A stretch of DNA of 64,000 bases from Luscinia megarhynchos. Its lineage: Eukaryota; Chordata; Aves; Passeriformes; Turdidae. A program made the translations under genes and the position numbers. The notes under the pieces were generated by a model. The model was not told where the DNA came from. It saw only the letters and a program-made list of their open reading frames with translations, and searched no databases. This document shows, piece by piece, positions 13,501-23,300 of the stretch (position 1 is the first letter of the stretch; every line of letters starts with the position of its first letter). The DNA lies in contig JAPFBE010000013.1 in assembly GCA_034336665.1 (NCBI GenBank), positions 20,315,056-20,379,055 of the forward strand. Reading direction: 5' to 3'.

Positions 13501-16500
13501 AATCCACATACTCTCCTTTTATCCCTTGCCCTGCCAGTCCCACCAGGTCTCCCTCACAGCCTTCAGTGGTCAGAGCTGTAACTCACTCGCAGTGGGAGCC
13601 CTGGGAACACGGCTGGCGTTCTGCCCTCATCCCATCGTCCAGCAGGGCTCCCATGGCTGCTTTGACTGCCGAGGGGTGAGTGCAACTAGGTCTATATGAG
13701 TACTTATGTAACTGATGGCCACCTAAGAAGACCTTGAAGACTTGCTGAGGCCACTGTGACCTCATCTGAAAATGATTGATTCTGCTTTTCTTTGTTCTAA
13801 GCCATGTTGATGTCTTATGGGACCTATACTTGCTCAAAGGCACAGCTCTGGACAAAAAGGAAGAGGAACAATTACAACAACAAAAGTATAAAAAGCTCTG
13901 CATTCTACAGTACTTACTTCAAAGCCTTCTAAGGATTGCAAAGATTTAATTTTTATAACTTTAGAGCACACGATTCAGATCTTCATCAGTGACTGAGATG
14001 AAAATATTCCAGGAAATGGGCATGTGCAACAACATTCAGTGATTCTTTGCAGCAGTTTCCGTCAGAAGATGCCTAGGAATGTGGCAGCTTTAGCAATGTA
14101 ATCATTCTAACTGGCAGCACTGACCTGCAATCAAGCACCTGCCACTGATCCCCCAAGGGGAGCTGAAATATGGACTCAAGTTTTGTGATTTAAGGTCACA
14201 AATAATCACCAAAATCCTTCAGTTACAAATTTATGCTTTAATCTATAAAGGAGTAACAATTTTCTGTCTGCCTTCTGAAGTTTGTGGGGCCTGAAGGCTA
14301 ATTTTTGCTGTACACTCTTTATAAATCCAGTTCATTAATGTAAAAACGTTTCCGGGCTTATAAAATCTGCCTCTCGTTTATGCAAAGGCCCCTGGCATAA
14401 CTACAGCTTTGGGACATGAAGGTGAATGAAAGTGACAGACATGAAAAGGATTTGGTTGCTGGGTTACAGTATATAACACATTGCTTTTAAGTTGCATATT
14501 AAAATGCTTCAAATGAAAAAAAAAAGAATAATGAGAAGGGTCTAAGGACTGAGATGGAAAACAGACCATTGGTTTGTATTGTCTCCTCCTAGTTTTGGAG
14601 GTCATAAGTTGGAAAGCAGAGTCAAGCCCGAATCTGATCCACTTCATCAAACCTTGTAGAACAAAACAGATTTCCAATCAAAGCTTTGTGCCAGATCTGT
14701 TTTAACCCAGGCTGTATATGCTTTCTCTCTATCACTGTTTGCACCACAGAATCACAGGATGGTTTGGGTGAGAAGGGACCTTCAAGATCATCTTGTTCCA
14801 ACCCTTCTGCCCAGGGCAGGGACACCTTCCACTAGACCAGATTGTTCAAAGCCCCATCCAGCCAGGCCTTGGATACTTACAGGGATAGAACATCCACAAC
14901 TATCACTCTCTCTCTTTTTTATAAGCTCTCTTTAGGTACAGGAAGGCTCCTATAAAGGTCTCCCTGGAGCCTTTTCTTCTCCAGAAGAGCAACCCTTTCA
15001 CCCAACTCTTTCACCCTGTTTCCATAGGAGAAGTGTTCCAGTTCTCTGGTTATCTTCTTGTTCCTCGTTTGGATGCATGCATGTGTGTGTGTGTGTGCAT
15101 ATGCATATACATGCATATGGATGTATATGGAGTGTTACAAATAAACTGTCAGTTGGCATTTCATCACCACAGAGAAATAACTCAAAATCACAAGGCCAAA
15201 ATTTCTCAGCGTTTTTAAGACTGCAATAAAAACCCCACTACAGAGACATGAGACTGTTGGACTCAAAACCCACTTTTTCTCAGTTTCTGCACCTGGGACT
15301 TACATTTGTCATGAATTGAGCTTAACCCAGAATAGACTTCAAAATTCCAGATGTTTGAAATTCACTCTGAAATGTGAAATTGTTAATGATGTAGAACTTA
15401 AAACCGTATGTCCTTCTCAAAAGGTGTTTGGAAAAGGACTGAAACAATGTCCTTGGAAGCAAGTCAGAAAGACAAAAGTGCAGCAAAGCAGTGGGGAACA
15501 GCTTGGGGTTGAGCTGCTTCTGCAGCAATGTGGGCACATTCTCTAGAGAAGGAGTTTCAAGACTCATGATGACATTTAATTGTAAGGATTGTTCCCCTAA
15601 GGGAACTGATCAGTTTGATTGGAAGGAATGCAAATAGGCACGTGTGTGGATTCAAGGAAGCTTGAGAAGTTCTTTGTTTTCCACAATGCCGTGTGTGGAC
15701 ATGAGAAAATACAGAGTCCAGCCACTGCTTTTACTAATAACCAAACCAAACCTACTCTTCAGGGAGCTTCAGAGTAAGCAGGCTGAGGATGTTATTAGAT
15801 TGTGAAAAAGTGAGGTACAGCATGGCATAATCATTTGCCTGCAGTGAGTTCTGGCCTGATAACCTGAGATTGTGCAACTCTTTTCTCAGAGGTCCAGCTG
15901 TGAGGTGGCCCAGTATCAGAAGGTTCAAATTTCAGACAGTCCTTTAAGTTGCCAGGGCTGTGGTGGTGTTATGAATTAGCAGTCTGACATCTGTGAGCTT
16001 TACTTTTGGCTCTTTTATTTTCAAGTTTGTTTATATTTGTCCTGACACTGCATATATTCTATAACATTGAGACCAAATTTCAAGGATCCTAACTTCTGTG
16101 TAGTTTCTCTCTCTGAGCTTTTGTTTTGGCTAAATATTAGTTAACAAGTAATCAATAGGCATTATTTGCAAAATTCAGTGAAGTTCAATTTTTTTCAAAT
16201 ATATGCCTTTTTTCCACTTCTAGTGCTAGTTCTGCACAGTCCCTACATCTTGAAGAACGGGGAGGGGAAGAAGAAAATTGCCTTGTTTTCAGGCCCATGA
16301 ATCATCAGCAGAATGATTCATTACATTCCAATGGTTGAAATCTTAACTTGGCATCTTAGCGTGGCACCTTAGCTATTTGTACTGGACTATGGAGCATGAA
16401 AGTCAAAGGCGTTTGTGACAATGGCTATTGGACAATAACTGTGAAACAGACCAGCTTGCAGCAGGACAATTGCAAGAAACCAGCTCCCACAATAATATTT

Positions 16501-19270
16501 TTAAAGAACTGTTTTCCAAAGTGTACCCTTCAGGATATGTGTCATGTGCCAGAAAAAACATTTGTACTACAACTAAAACTGTTTCCTGTTCCAGGTGAAG
16601 TGGTTTTCATAAGTAGTTGGAAAAACATGCAGCACTATAAAACCTGGGGACAAGTAACTCCAGACCATGCTGAAGTTCTCAGGTTTGAAAACTTACTGGA
16701 GTGTTACAGTTTAACACAAACAGCAGGAGAAAAACCCAAATCAAAATAAAGTTTGCACAGGATCTCTGAAGATGTCTAGGAGATCTGAATGCCAAATCCT
16801 CATCAGATCTTAATCCCAAATTCCCCATCTCTCAGGACATCTGATCACAAGGCTTTGTGCATATCCTCAGTCAGATGTGCACTAGTATTGCCAAGCCACC
16901 TGGCTTGCTTCCAGCTTTAGGGCACCAGCACCAATATGAAGAAGGTGTGCCAGCTGGCAGGACATGCAGAGCACTGAAACGTGGTAACTTTGGCAAGTAC
17001 CCCAAGGTGACAAATGGATGTAATACACACTGGAACCTCATTCTATTGATCTTAATGATACAGATCCTGACACCTACATATCCACTGGAAGCAAGATAAT
17101 CTGCTGGCTAGATGGTGGCTTATGGAAGTGGCTGGGAACAGGTTTTTATCCTAATCTCTGGATGACTGATTTTTATACTGCATGTAGGATTTCCAATATG
17201 AGCCTGTGAAACATGTTGAAAACAATAAGTTGGGTCTATAAATTTTACCCCTTAAGACAAAAGCACCAAAAAAGAGTAATATAAACCACTATAAACTTAT
17301 AGTTCCACATGTTCCTACTATGAGGGAGATGTGACTTCATTTAGGTAATAAAAATTCAGATGAATGAATTACTTACAATCAGCCTCCTCTTGCCTTCAAA
17401 ATATTCCAGGAGGTTAGTTGCTGATTTCCTGGGAGGCTGTAGGAAAGTCTTCTTGTTGGACTTAGGAAAATCCTCATTCTCAGTCCTGCTTCCCTTCTTC
17501 TTCTTACTGCGGTCTTTGTCCTGCTTGCTCTTTTTTTCAGCTTTGACCTTCTTAGACTGCTTCTCACTCTTCTGCTGCTTGTCAGGTCTGTCCTTCTTCT
17601 TCTTCTTCTCAGGTTTATCCATTCGGTCATGCTTCTTTGATTCTTTTCCTTTCTTTGGGGGAATATTTCCTGCTGCAAACTGTTCCTCTAAATGGGAAGT
17701 AGCAGGCTTGCTCGGGTCATATTTATCTTCATACTCATTACTGAGTATCTTTTCTTGGGCCTTCTTTTTTGGTGGTTTAGTCTTAGTTGGTTTGTGTTGC
17801 CCAGGTGTGACATTGAGGTCCCTGTGGTTGAAGTCCTTTCTGTCAGTTCTGTTATCTTTAAATCTACCCACGTTTGCCTTTGTATAGTGTGCTGAGGGAG
17901 CTGTTGGGAGTTCTGTGGAAGTGTCATAGCGGGCAGCCTTGTTTGGTTTCCGTGTGGCTGCCACTTGTTTCTCTTGGTGGCTTTGCTGCCGGTCTCTGCG
18001 GTTTGTTTTCCACACAGGAGAGTAGAAGTCCTCTGAGGCTGTGACTCGTGGCGTGGTGGCATCGGGGGCTACTGGCAGCCTGTGGTACTCTGTGGTGGGA
18101 TGCAACTTCATGGTCCAGGTCCTCTGTGTGCTGGGGAGGGGTGTAGTTGTTGTTGTAGACCGGCTGGCTGTTGTCACTGCATGGGTGGCAGCACGAGTAG
18201 TTGTGGTGCTGGGAGAGAGAGTAGTGGTCCTTACTGTAGGCAGAGGAGTGGCCACTGTGGTTGTCATTGGTTTCCTCACTGTTTTGGTCCTTGTTGGCTG
18301 ATTATTGCTCTTCCTTGGATCTTCCTTCCTTTCTGACATCTGGACATGTTCACCGCCAGGGGTAGGCTGTATGGTGCCCCCATTATTGCCTTCCTCAACC
18401 ACTTGCCCCTCCACCCCAGCTGCTTTGCACGTCTGGATGAAGCCCTTCTGTCTCATCTTCTCAATTTTTCTAATGGGGTTCTGATCAATGACTTCATACA
18501 TGGCCTCTAGCCTGACTGGATAAGGATACCTTTCCTCCACTTGCAGGGTTTTCTTCAACAGTACCATGCCAAATTTCCCTTTCTCTAGTTTCAGAAAGCT
18601 CATGAGCTTAGGGATGAGGGCAGGATCTAGTGGCTGTTCTAGGATTTTTCCTTCATTGGTTATCCTTCTAACTTTTCCCCCTTCTTCCCCTTCTTCATGG
18701 AACAACACAATCTGCTGGATGTGCCTCTCAGCCAATTCACAGTAAACGTCATTTTTCAGCAGGCTCATCATGAGCCGGTAGTAGCCCTCAGAGGCATGGG
18801 GGGCAGAAATGACCCATACCCGATTTTTCCCTGCAAAGCTGGCCAGGACATTGGGAGAACTTGACCCTGAAGGGAAACGTACCACTCGTGACTGGGTGGC
18901 AGAGGATATCCCTTCATCCTTTATCATCTCGGACTTGGGGTATTTGGCTGCAGCTGAGAGTCTCTGTACCAACCTCATTCTGGGCCCCGTGCCCCTGGCC
19001 TGGGAACGTGCTTCCCCTTGTAGGAGATTGGCAGGTGGCTTTGGAGGTGCTGAAGAATCCCTCTTGGTGACAGGGCTGTTGAGGATTTGGGCTTGAATTC
19101 CTCAGGGATGCTCCAGACCTTCTCAGGAGGCTGCTTGAAGCCCTGTAAGCCAGGGGCACTTTCCTAACTCCATGGCTCCCTCTTTCCACCAGCCTCTCAG
19201 TCTTCTCAGAGCCACACACTAACCACGCTGCCCATAGCAGGGCTAAGCTGAGAGCTGGCCTCCAGTTCAT
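1230..19270 (-). CDS. CCDC80: CCDC80 (equarin), complete coding region in 7 coding exons
   Basis: Spliced minus-strand gene: join of 19270-17377, 13221-13065, 9251-9115, 8478-8330, 5179-5076, 3672-3592 and 1576-1230, all GT-AG and phase-consistent. The product matches vertebrate CCDC80 from signal peptide to C-terminus, with about 955 codons against 950 residues in human. Layout: signal peptide (1-21), basic N-terminal segment, DUF4174/P-DUDES repeat 1 (about 148-277), Thr-rich linker (about 332-387), Lys-rich linker (about 552-607), repeat 2 (about 626-765), repeat 3 (about 781-900) and a Tyr/His/Gly-rich tail. Known of the family: a secreted matrix-associated protein related to SRPX/SRPX2, with thioredoxin-like domains, linked to cell adhesion, adipocyte biology and, as equarin, chick lens-fibre differentiation. 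Oddity: exon 2 carries one base too many between the signal-peptide frame and the main frame, so the genomic sequence as given does not encode one uninterrupted protein. Identity is very secure; intactness is not. Confidence 0.96.
1577..3591 (-). other. CCDC80 intron 7
   Basis: 2015 bp, from GTAAGT at the exon 7 side to TTTCTAG at the exon 8 side. It holds one CR1 fragment (2872-3172) inserted antisense to the gene. No other structure is recognised. Confidence 0.9.
2872..3172 (+). mobile_element. CR1 LINE 3'-end fragment
   Basis: The sequence follows the CR1 3' region in order: the 'ttataagaaggatggagaaagactttttacc' type start, the 'agattagatataaggaagaggtttttt' segment, 'tggaagtgttcaaagttagatggggctttgagcaacc', and a terminal 'ccattctgtgaat' derived from the CR1 tail repeat. 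It is 5'-truncated, as is usual for CR1, moderately diverged, and non-coding. It lies in CCDC80 intron 7, opposite to the gene. Confidence 0.88.
3592..3672 (-). CDS. CCDC80: CCDC80 exon 7: core strand of DUF4174 repeat 3
   Basis: 81 bp, the smallest coding exon, phase 1 in and phase 1 out, between TCCACAG and a strong ATG|GTAAGT donor. It encodes GLRHITILKLLGVGEDIGGV and LELYPIN, then the first base of a Gly codon. Human CCDC80 has the same segment with conservative changes. A symmetrical exon of 27 codons could be skipped without changing the frame; whether it ever is cannot be seen here. Confidence 0.95.
3673..5075 (-). other. CCDC80 intron 6
   Basis: 1403 bp between GTGAGT and TCCACAG. 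No repeat, RNA gene or open frame of note seen. Confidence 0.9.
5076..5179 (-). CDS. CCDC80: CCDC80 exon 6: start of DUF4174 repeat 3
   Basis: 104 bp. The acceptor CTCTTTTCAG precedes a base that completes the Arg codon begun in exon 5. It encodes FRWRRRLVVISAPSDEDWAY and SQQLAALSGQACNF, and ends with the first base of a Gly codon at TTTTG|GTGAGT. The opening RRRLVVISAP closely parallels KNRVWVISAP of repeat 1 and KRRLILITTP of repeat 2, so all three repeats begin with the same strand motif. Confidence 0.96.
5180..8329 (-). other. CCDC80 intron 5
   Basis: 3150 bp between GTATCA and CTTTTCAG. A possible very old MIR-like fragment (about 8065-8150) lies near the exon 5 side. Otherwise only short T-runs; no gene seen. 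Confidence 0.9.
8065..8150 (+). repeat. Possible ancient MIR-like SINE relic
   Basis: The stretch 'tttattat.tccatgtaatgatggggaaactaaggtactgaca' resembles the MIR core ('attattcccattttacagatgaggaaactgaggc'), followed by a loose 'gt.caaggaagg' and 'tagttagtaagg' match. MIR relics occur at low density in birds. The similarity is by eye and diverged, so this is tentative. Confidence 0.35.
8330..8478 (-). CDS. CCDC80: CCDC80 exon 5: end of DUF4174 repeat 2
   Basis: 149 bp. The acceptor is a T-rich tract ending in AACAG; the exon starts in phase 0 with QYYEVPIAMKSVFDLIDTFQ, continues with SRIKDMERQKKEGIVCKEDK and ends in QSLESFLS plus AG of a split Arg codon at AG|GTATCA. The DLIDTFQSRIKDM segment parallels DLIDSMQLRRQEM in repeat 3, showing the internal duplication of the protein. 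Only 636 bp separates it from exon 4. Confidence 0.96.
8479..9114 (-). other. CCDC80 intron 4
   Basis: 636 bp between AAG|GTGAGG and AACAG. Nothing further recognised. Confidence 0.9.
9115..9251 (-). CDS. CCDC80: CCDC80 exon 4: middle of DUF4174 repeat 2
   Basis: 137 bp, entered with two bases that complete the split Asp codon and left in phase 0 at AAG|GTGAGG. It encodes DNEKPMKVIEDEDLVDQ, QLISELRKEYGMTYNDFF and MVLTDTDMKVK. This is the conserved segment of repeat 2 that links the central sheet to the next helix. It is too short and too spliced to stand out as an open frame and was found by following the human protein. The acceptor is TTAAG. Confidence 0.95.
9252..13064 (-). other. CCDC80 intron 3
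   Basis: 3813 bp. Contains a possible MIR-like relic (10271-10345) and otherwise unremarkable AT-rich sequence. Short open frames here have no recognisable content. Confidence 0.88.
10271..10345 (+). repeat. Possible ancient MIR-like SINE relic
   Basis: 'ttaagtgacctgcctgaagtcagaagcacagcaagtcatcaagaggtagaatccagaggt' parallels the MIR segment 'ttaagtgacttgcccaaggtcacacagcaagt..gtggcagagctgggattcgaaccc' over most of its length. An alternative is chance or an L2-type tail. Assigned by eye only. Confidence 0.4.
13065..13221 (-). CDS. CCDC80: CCDC80 exon 3: start of DUF4174 repeat 2
   Basis: 157 bp. It enters in phase 0 after CAG and leaves after one base of an Asp codon (CTAG|GTTCTT donor). It encodes LITTPKADN, then MYVQQRDEYLESFCKMATRK and ISVITIFGTMNN..MKIDHFQL, nearly identical to human CCDC80. 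Joined to exon 2 it rebuilds KRRLILITTPKADN, the beta-strand opening of the second thioredoxin-like repeat. The donor is weaker than its neighbours (GTTCTT) but is fixed by phase and homology. Confidence 0.96.
14747..15065 (-). mobile_element. CR1 LINE 3'-end fragment
   Basis: On the plus strand it reads 'cagaatcacaggatggtttgggtgagaagggacctt' (the reverse of the CR1 3' end), then 'ttccaacccttctgccc', 'tccagccaggccttgg', and further in 'ggaggaagg'-type CR1 sequence ending 'ggagaagtgttccagttctctggttatcttc'. The element is therefore on the minus strand with its 3' end at about 14747, in the same direction as CCDC80 and inside intron 2. It is 5'-truncated. Confidence 0.9.
15072..15130. repeat. 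TG/CATATG simple repeat
   Basis: A short TG dinucleotide run (about 15081-15097) passing into alternating gcatat/acatgcatatgg units. It sits at the truncated 5' edge of the CR1 fragment. Confidence 0.85.
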
Positions 19271-19278
19271 TGTGCAAT
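17377..19278 (-). CDS. CCDC80: CCDC80 exon 2: start codon, signal peptide, repeat 1, Thr- and Lys-rich linkers
   Basis: The acceptor is a long pyrimidine tract ending in CACAG just above 19278. Translation starts at 19270, with A at -3. The first 20 or so residues (MNWRPALSLALLWAAWLVCG) are a clear signal peptide, and RGSHG.RKVPL follows as in human CCDC80. The main frame holds FAGKNRVWVISAPHASEGYY (start of DUF4174 repeat 1) and continues through KFGMVLLKKTLQVEERYPYP. A linker with many Thr runs (likely O-glycosylated, by inference) and then a Lys/Glu-rich, coiled-coil-like stretch follow. The exon ends in EGKRRLI at a GTAAGT donor. The signal-peptide frame (19270 to a stop at 18914) and the main frame (open from 19101 down to the donor) differ by one base, so a 3n+1 frameshift must lie between 19101 and 18914. 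Confidence 0.93.
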
Positions 19279-19663
19279 CTGTGTTGGGGGGGAGGAGAAG
19301 AAGAAAAATTGGATGTTAACTGTATGATGATATCTTGCACGAGTGATTAAAAATGCAAAGCATAGGCTGGCTTATTTTATGTGATTTATAAGTGCTTGAT
19401 TACACCTCAGTCCTGCCCTAGTGGCTTTGTAAGTTTTACAGTTATTTTTGGAAAAACACAGAATGGATCACTTTATGAAAAAATGAGATCATCCTTCTGT
19501 AACATGATACTGTCTATCTAAAACGACACCGTGATCTGCATCCTTCTCCCTCTCTCACTCTACCGGTTTCTGTCCACACTCTCACTATACACACATGCAA
19601 AGACACACAGCGTAAGGGTCCTGTACATATAGCAGAAAGACAAGAATTTGACTTGAAACTTAC

Positions 19664-20035
19664 AGTCTCAGGGAAGTTCCCCTGCCAGAGACGAGTTTTC
19701 ACGTCTTTTTCCTTTAAAAGGAGACCAATGCCATGCAGCTTTACTGTTGTTCAGTGATTTATCTTTTCGCAGCCCAACAGGTTGCAGAGCCCGTTGTGTG
19801 TCTCTTAACTTTCTTCTTCACGTTCTTGACAGGCAGGACGAGGTTAGCGGAAATTTCCTTTGTGATCTCTGCTTCTCCATTTACCTGCAGGTCTGGATTT
19901 TTGCTGTACCGATTACCCACACAGGCGGGGATTTCATTTAAGAAAAGGGAACTTCTGTCTGCTCCAAGTCTCTCTCTTTTAAGCTTCCCAAAACTCCTTC
20001 CCACTCCTTGCTTCCTCAGTCCCGTTTAGCTCCTT
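19664..20035 (-). other. CCDC80: CCDC80 non-coding exon 1 (boundaries approximate)
   Basis: Exon 2 begins with a good acceptor only 8 bases before the start codon, so a separate 5' untranslated exon must exist upstream. Two donors on the minus strand fit: CAG|GTAAAT with the exon ending at 19885, or ACT|GTAAGT with the exon ending at 19664. The 5' end is set tentatively at about 20035, some 30 bases after a TATATT element at 20069-20064. Intron 1 would then be 385 or 606 bp. The existence of the exon is a strong inference; its ends are not. Confidence 0.4.
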
Positions 20036-20345
20036 TGTTTCCAGAGAGGAAAGCACCAGCACTAATATATTTTCCAGGCTGAAGAAAAACACAGGAATGT
20101 GATGCTGGAAAAAAAAAAAAAGGACTCTTCCCTTTCCCCTTTCTCCACACTTCGACAAAAGCAAATTGTAAAACACTCGTCTTTTTTTCTTCTTGGCTGG
20201 CCGCGGTCCCAGAAATGTCAGGGCAACCCCCAGCCCCGCTCCGAACCAGCCTCAGACAACGGTGGCCACTGGAAATGGGGGAGACTTCACTCAGGATTTA
20301 ACAGCTCAGCAGAACCCGCCTCCTCCCCACTCCGACACAGGGAGG
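20036..20345 (-). promoter_or_regulatory. Probable CCDC80 promoter region
   Basis: Sequence just upstream of the inferred first exon. On the minus strand it has a GC box-like GGAGGCGGG (GGCGGG at 20320-20315), several CpGs at 20200-20335 in an otherwise CpG-poor region, and a TATATT element at 20069-20064. The combination and position suggest the CCDC80 core and proximal promoter. No cap-site data can be read from the sequence. Confidence 0.4.
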
Positions 20346-23300
20346 GAGGAGGAGGAAGGCTCTGGGGGCTGAAACACTGCACAGCATCACAGAGCACTTC
20401 AGAGAGGGTGACTCCAGCCTTAACTCTTTCCTTCACTCATCCCAGCTCTCTGGTGTTCTCCGACCTCAGCCTTTTCTTTCCTCCCACCAAGCAGACACTG
20501 TCTGGATAAAAAAGTATGTTTCTCCATCAGTCTCAATAGCAGCTCTGGTGTTTGAGAATTATTATTTTAAACCTCATTAATTTTGCTTTGCCTTTGTGCT
20601 TTCCTTGTTTTTTATTGTTTTCTGGGAATTCCTCAGTGAAATCCAATTTTTCTTCACTTTCCAACCAGTTTCTCTTTCAGGTCCTCATGTCTGTCAGTAT
20701 ATTCTTTCCTCAAACATCATATGGGCATGACTGTTTGTTAGTTTGTAGTTTTTAAGGAGATCAGATTGTTTACTATTGTACTAAAATTAGAGTCATATCT
20801 ATTTCCCATGAATGTGCACCAGCAATGGAAAAAAAAAAGAGAAAAGATACAAAAATACCTACAGAGACAAGGGTAAAGGCAGGGTCATGTCCTTTGCTCT
20901 CCCTTCATGGTGTAAATGACACCATTCTATTGAGCTGATGTAAACTGGCACAGCTTTGCTGGCAACACCTGGTCTTTAGCTGATTCACACTGGCTTCAGT
21001 GTGCTGAGCACCTTCAGTGTAAAACACCACTGATTTGTAGCTGATGGGTAACACCTAAAAATATCCAGGACCTTAATATTACTTTAACTGTTTGCCAAGA
21101 TTTTGCTTATTGACAGGGATGTTTTACGTGTCTGTGATAACACACTGGATTTGATCTCAGTTACATTGTCTGGCAGCAAAGGTGCAACTTCTACATTCCT
21201 TGATGTTAATATTTCAGAGAAAAAAAACCCCTTTCCTTTGCTTTTTATCTTATTTTCTTAGTTTTTATTAAGTTTTCAAATGCACTGATAAACATTAGTA
21301 GTAGTTTTGCTAATATGCATTCAATTTGTGTTTTGTGGTCAGTGGTTTGCCCTGGACATAGGGGAGATTGCTGAATGCCTGTGCTCATATTAACACAAGG
21401 GCAAAAATGCTCAACCTTTCCCAAAATATCACATCCTTCATTCATTGGGAGGTAAGGGGACTGTACCTCTCACAAGAATCACAAACCTGGCATTCTGTGG
21501 TGTAAGGGTGGGTAACATTTTCCACTTTAATTAGTGTCAAGCCTGCTGGTTTATTTATCTTGACAAGGAAAAAATGTCATTAAAAATTACCTTGTTTCAT
21601 GATGACATTTTAAACAGACTGTAAATAAAAATGAGGTTTTCATTTCAATGTTTCATCTAGTTTCATCACAAAGATTTTAAAAAGAAGTGATTCCACAGTG
21701 CTGAAGCCAAGTATTTGATTTGGGGTAAATCAGTTTAAAAATGTAAACTTCCTCAATTTTCTTGGTTTGGTAATAATTTGAAACCACACAGAGGCAAAAC
21801 ATACCTCATCTGCACAAGTCTAATGATGCCAAGGAAAATATGCTCAGTACATGACAGCAGAGGAAAGAAACATATTCCATATTAGCTTTGCTGTCTATTC
21901 TATCCAGTTATAGATATGCTGAAGAACTTCTGTGAGGACTTTCCTTCACTTTCCCAATCTGATTGAAGAAGTAGCATGCTACAGAATCTGCCTTAAGTGT
22001 ATTAAAGGGTGGCAGATCAGTGAAGATGATAGGTTGTAATGAAGGTGTAGGGAGGATCTAGCACACAAGAAAATATGCAACATGGGGATTGTTCTCAAGG
22101 CTGATGTTTGACAGTACCTTCGTCCAAGGTGAGGAATAAACTTAAAATGACTGCTGGAAATATTTGACATCAAAATTTCTTAGAAAGTAAATAATTTATA
22201 CAGGCCAACAGGGGACTCCTAGTAAAGTGAAAACATATTTTAAAGGGCCAGTGCAAGGTTCTGCAACAAGAAGAAAAAATAAAGACATAAAACGTTCATA
22301 ACAAACAGAACAATACACTTGAAGGCAGCTATTCAGTAGAAGACTTGAAGGTCACTGTATATATGCCCCTGGAAATAGGCTTTTGGTGTGATATTGCAGC
22401 AAGGAGAAAGCCTTCCAGCAGCCCAGTGAGAAGTTGGAAAGTCATGTAGAGTGTAAATAACATGATTTATGCTTTACACACCAGGCTTCAAAAGGATTGC
22501 AAAGGGTTCAAAAAGTGATGTGCTAGCTGGATATGATCTTACTGAAAGGGAGGTGGGGAATTAACTGTGTGGAAGGCACAGCCACACATTGTTCATGAGC
22601 TTCTCATGCATACACAGACAAGAGACATCTGCAAATAAATTGCTTTTTAATCCAGCAGAGGAAGGCAGAAGGATAACCAATGGTTAGGAATTAAATCTTT
22701 CTAGATGCAGATTTGAAGTAATTACAATTACGTGAATTTTTTTACTAATTATCTTAACCATGGGCTAATTTGCTCAAGAATGTAGCTGTTTTCTCTGGCT
22801 TAGTCTTCAAGTCAAGGCTTTAAGAGACCTTCTTGGCTAGGCTGGAAGTAATCACAGAAAGATGGAATGAAATCCCCGGGGACACCTCTACAAGGAAAAT
22901 CTGAGGTCAGAATGACACCCGCCCCTGAAAAGTGCAGCTCCCTGGAGGCTAATGGAAATGAATTCTGTAGCCCACTGAACTGAAATGAGCAGTCTGAGAA
23001 AGGTGGAATCCAAGGTGCAAAACCTGTATCCCTTGGAGTGTTCTTATAAGGAACTGAAAGTTAATGTTATGTCCACAAAGGGAAACTACATATCTGTTTT
23101 AGGGTGGCAGTACTGTGAGTCTTTTTTTGCTTTAGGTGTCAGACTTAAATATATCAAATGTGTCAAGGGATGTGCACACAACTACACTATTTCAGCTGCT
23201 AAAGAATTAATAGGAAAGTCAACCATCCCATGTACTAGGATTCTTTCTCAGTCCTTCAAAACCTGGAGAAATAAGGTAGCAGCAAGGAGACAGCCAAAGG

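Larger units (their letters stand above)
13222..17376 (-). other. CCDC80 intron 2
   Basis: 4155 bp, the largest intron, between ATT|GTAAGT and CAACCAG. It carries a CR1 fragment (14747-15065) followed directly by a TG-rich simple repeat (15072-15130). A 117-codon open frame on the plus strand at 16396-16749 has no recognised domain and is probably chance. Confidence 0.9.

Noticed and set aside
16396..16749. 117-codon plus-strand open frame in CCDC80 intron 2
   Set aside because: No recognised domain, no signal or splice context, and a length within what chance gives in a window of this size.
17360..17887. 175-codon plus-strand open frame rich in Ser, Leu and Phe
   Set aside because: It is the antisense shadow of the Lys-rich part of CCDC80 exon 2 (Lys codons read backwards give Phe/Leu/Ser); no independent evidence.
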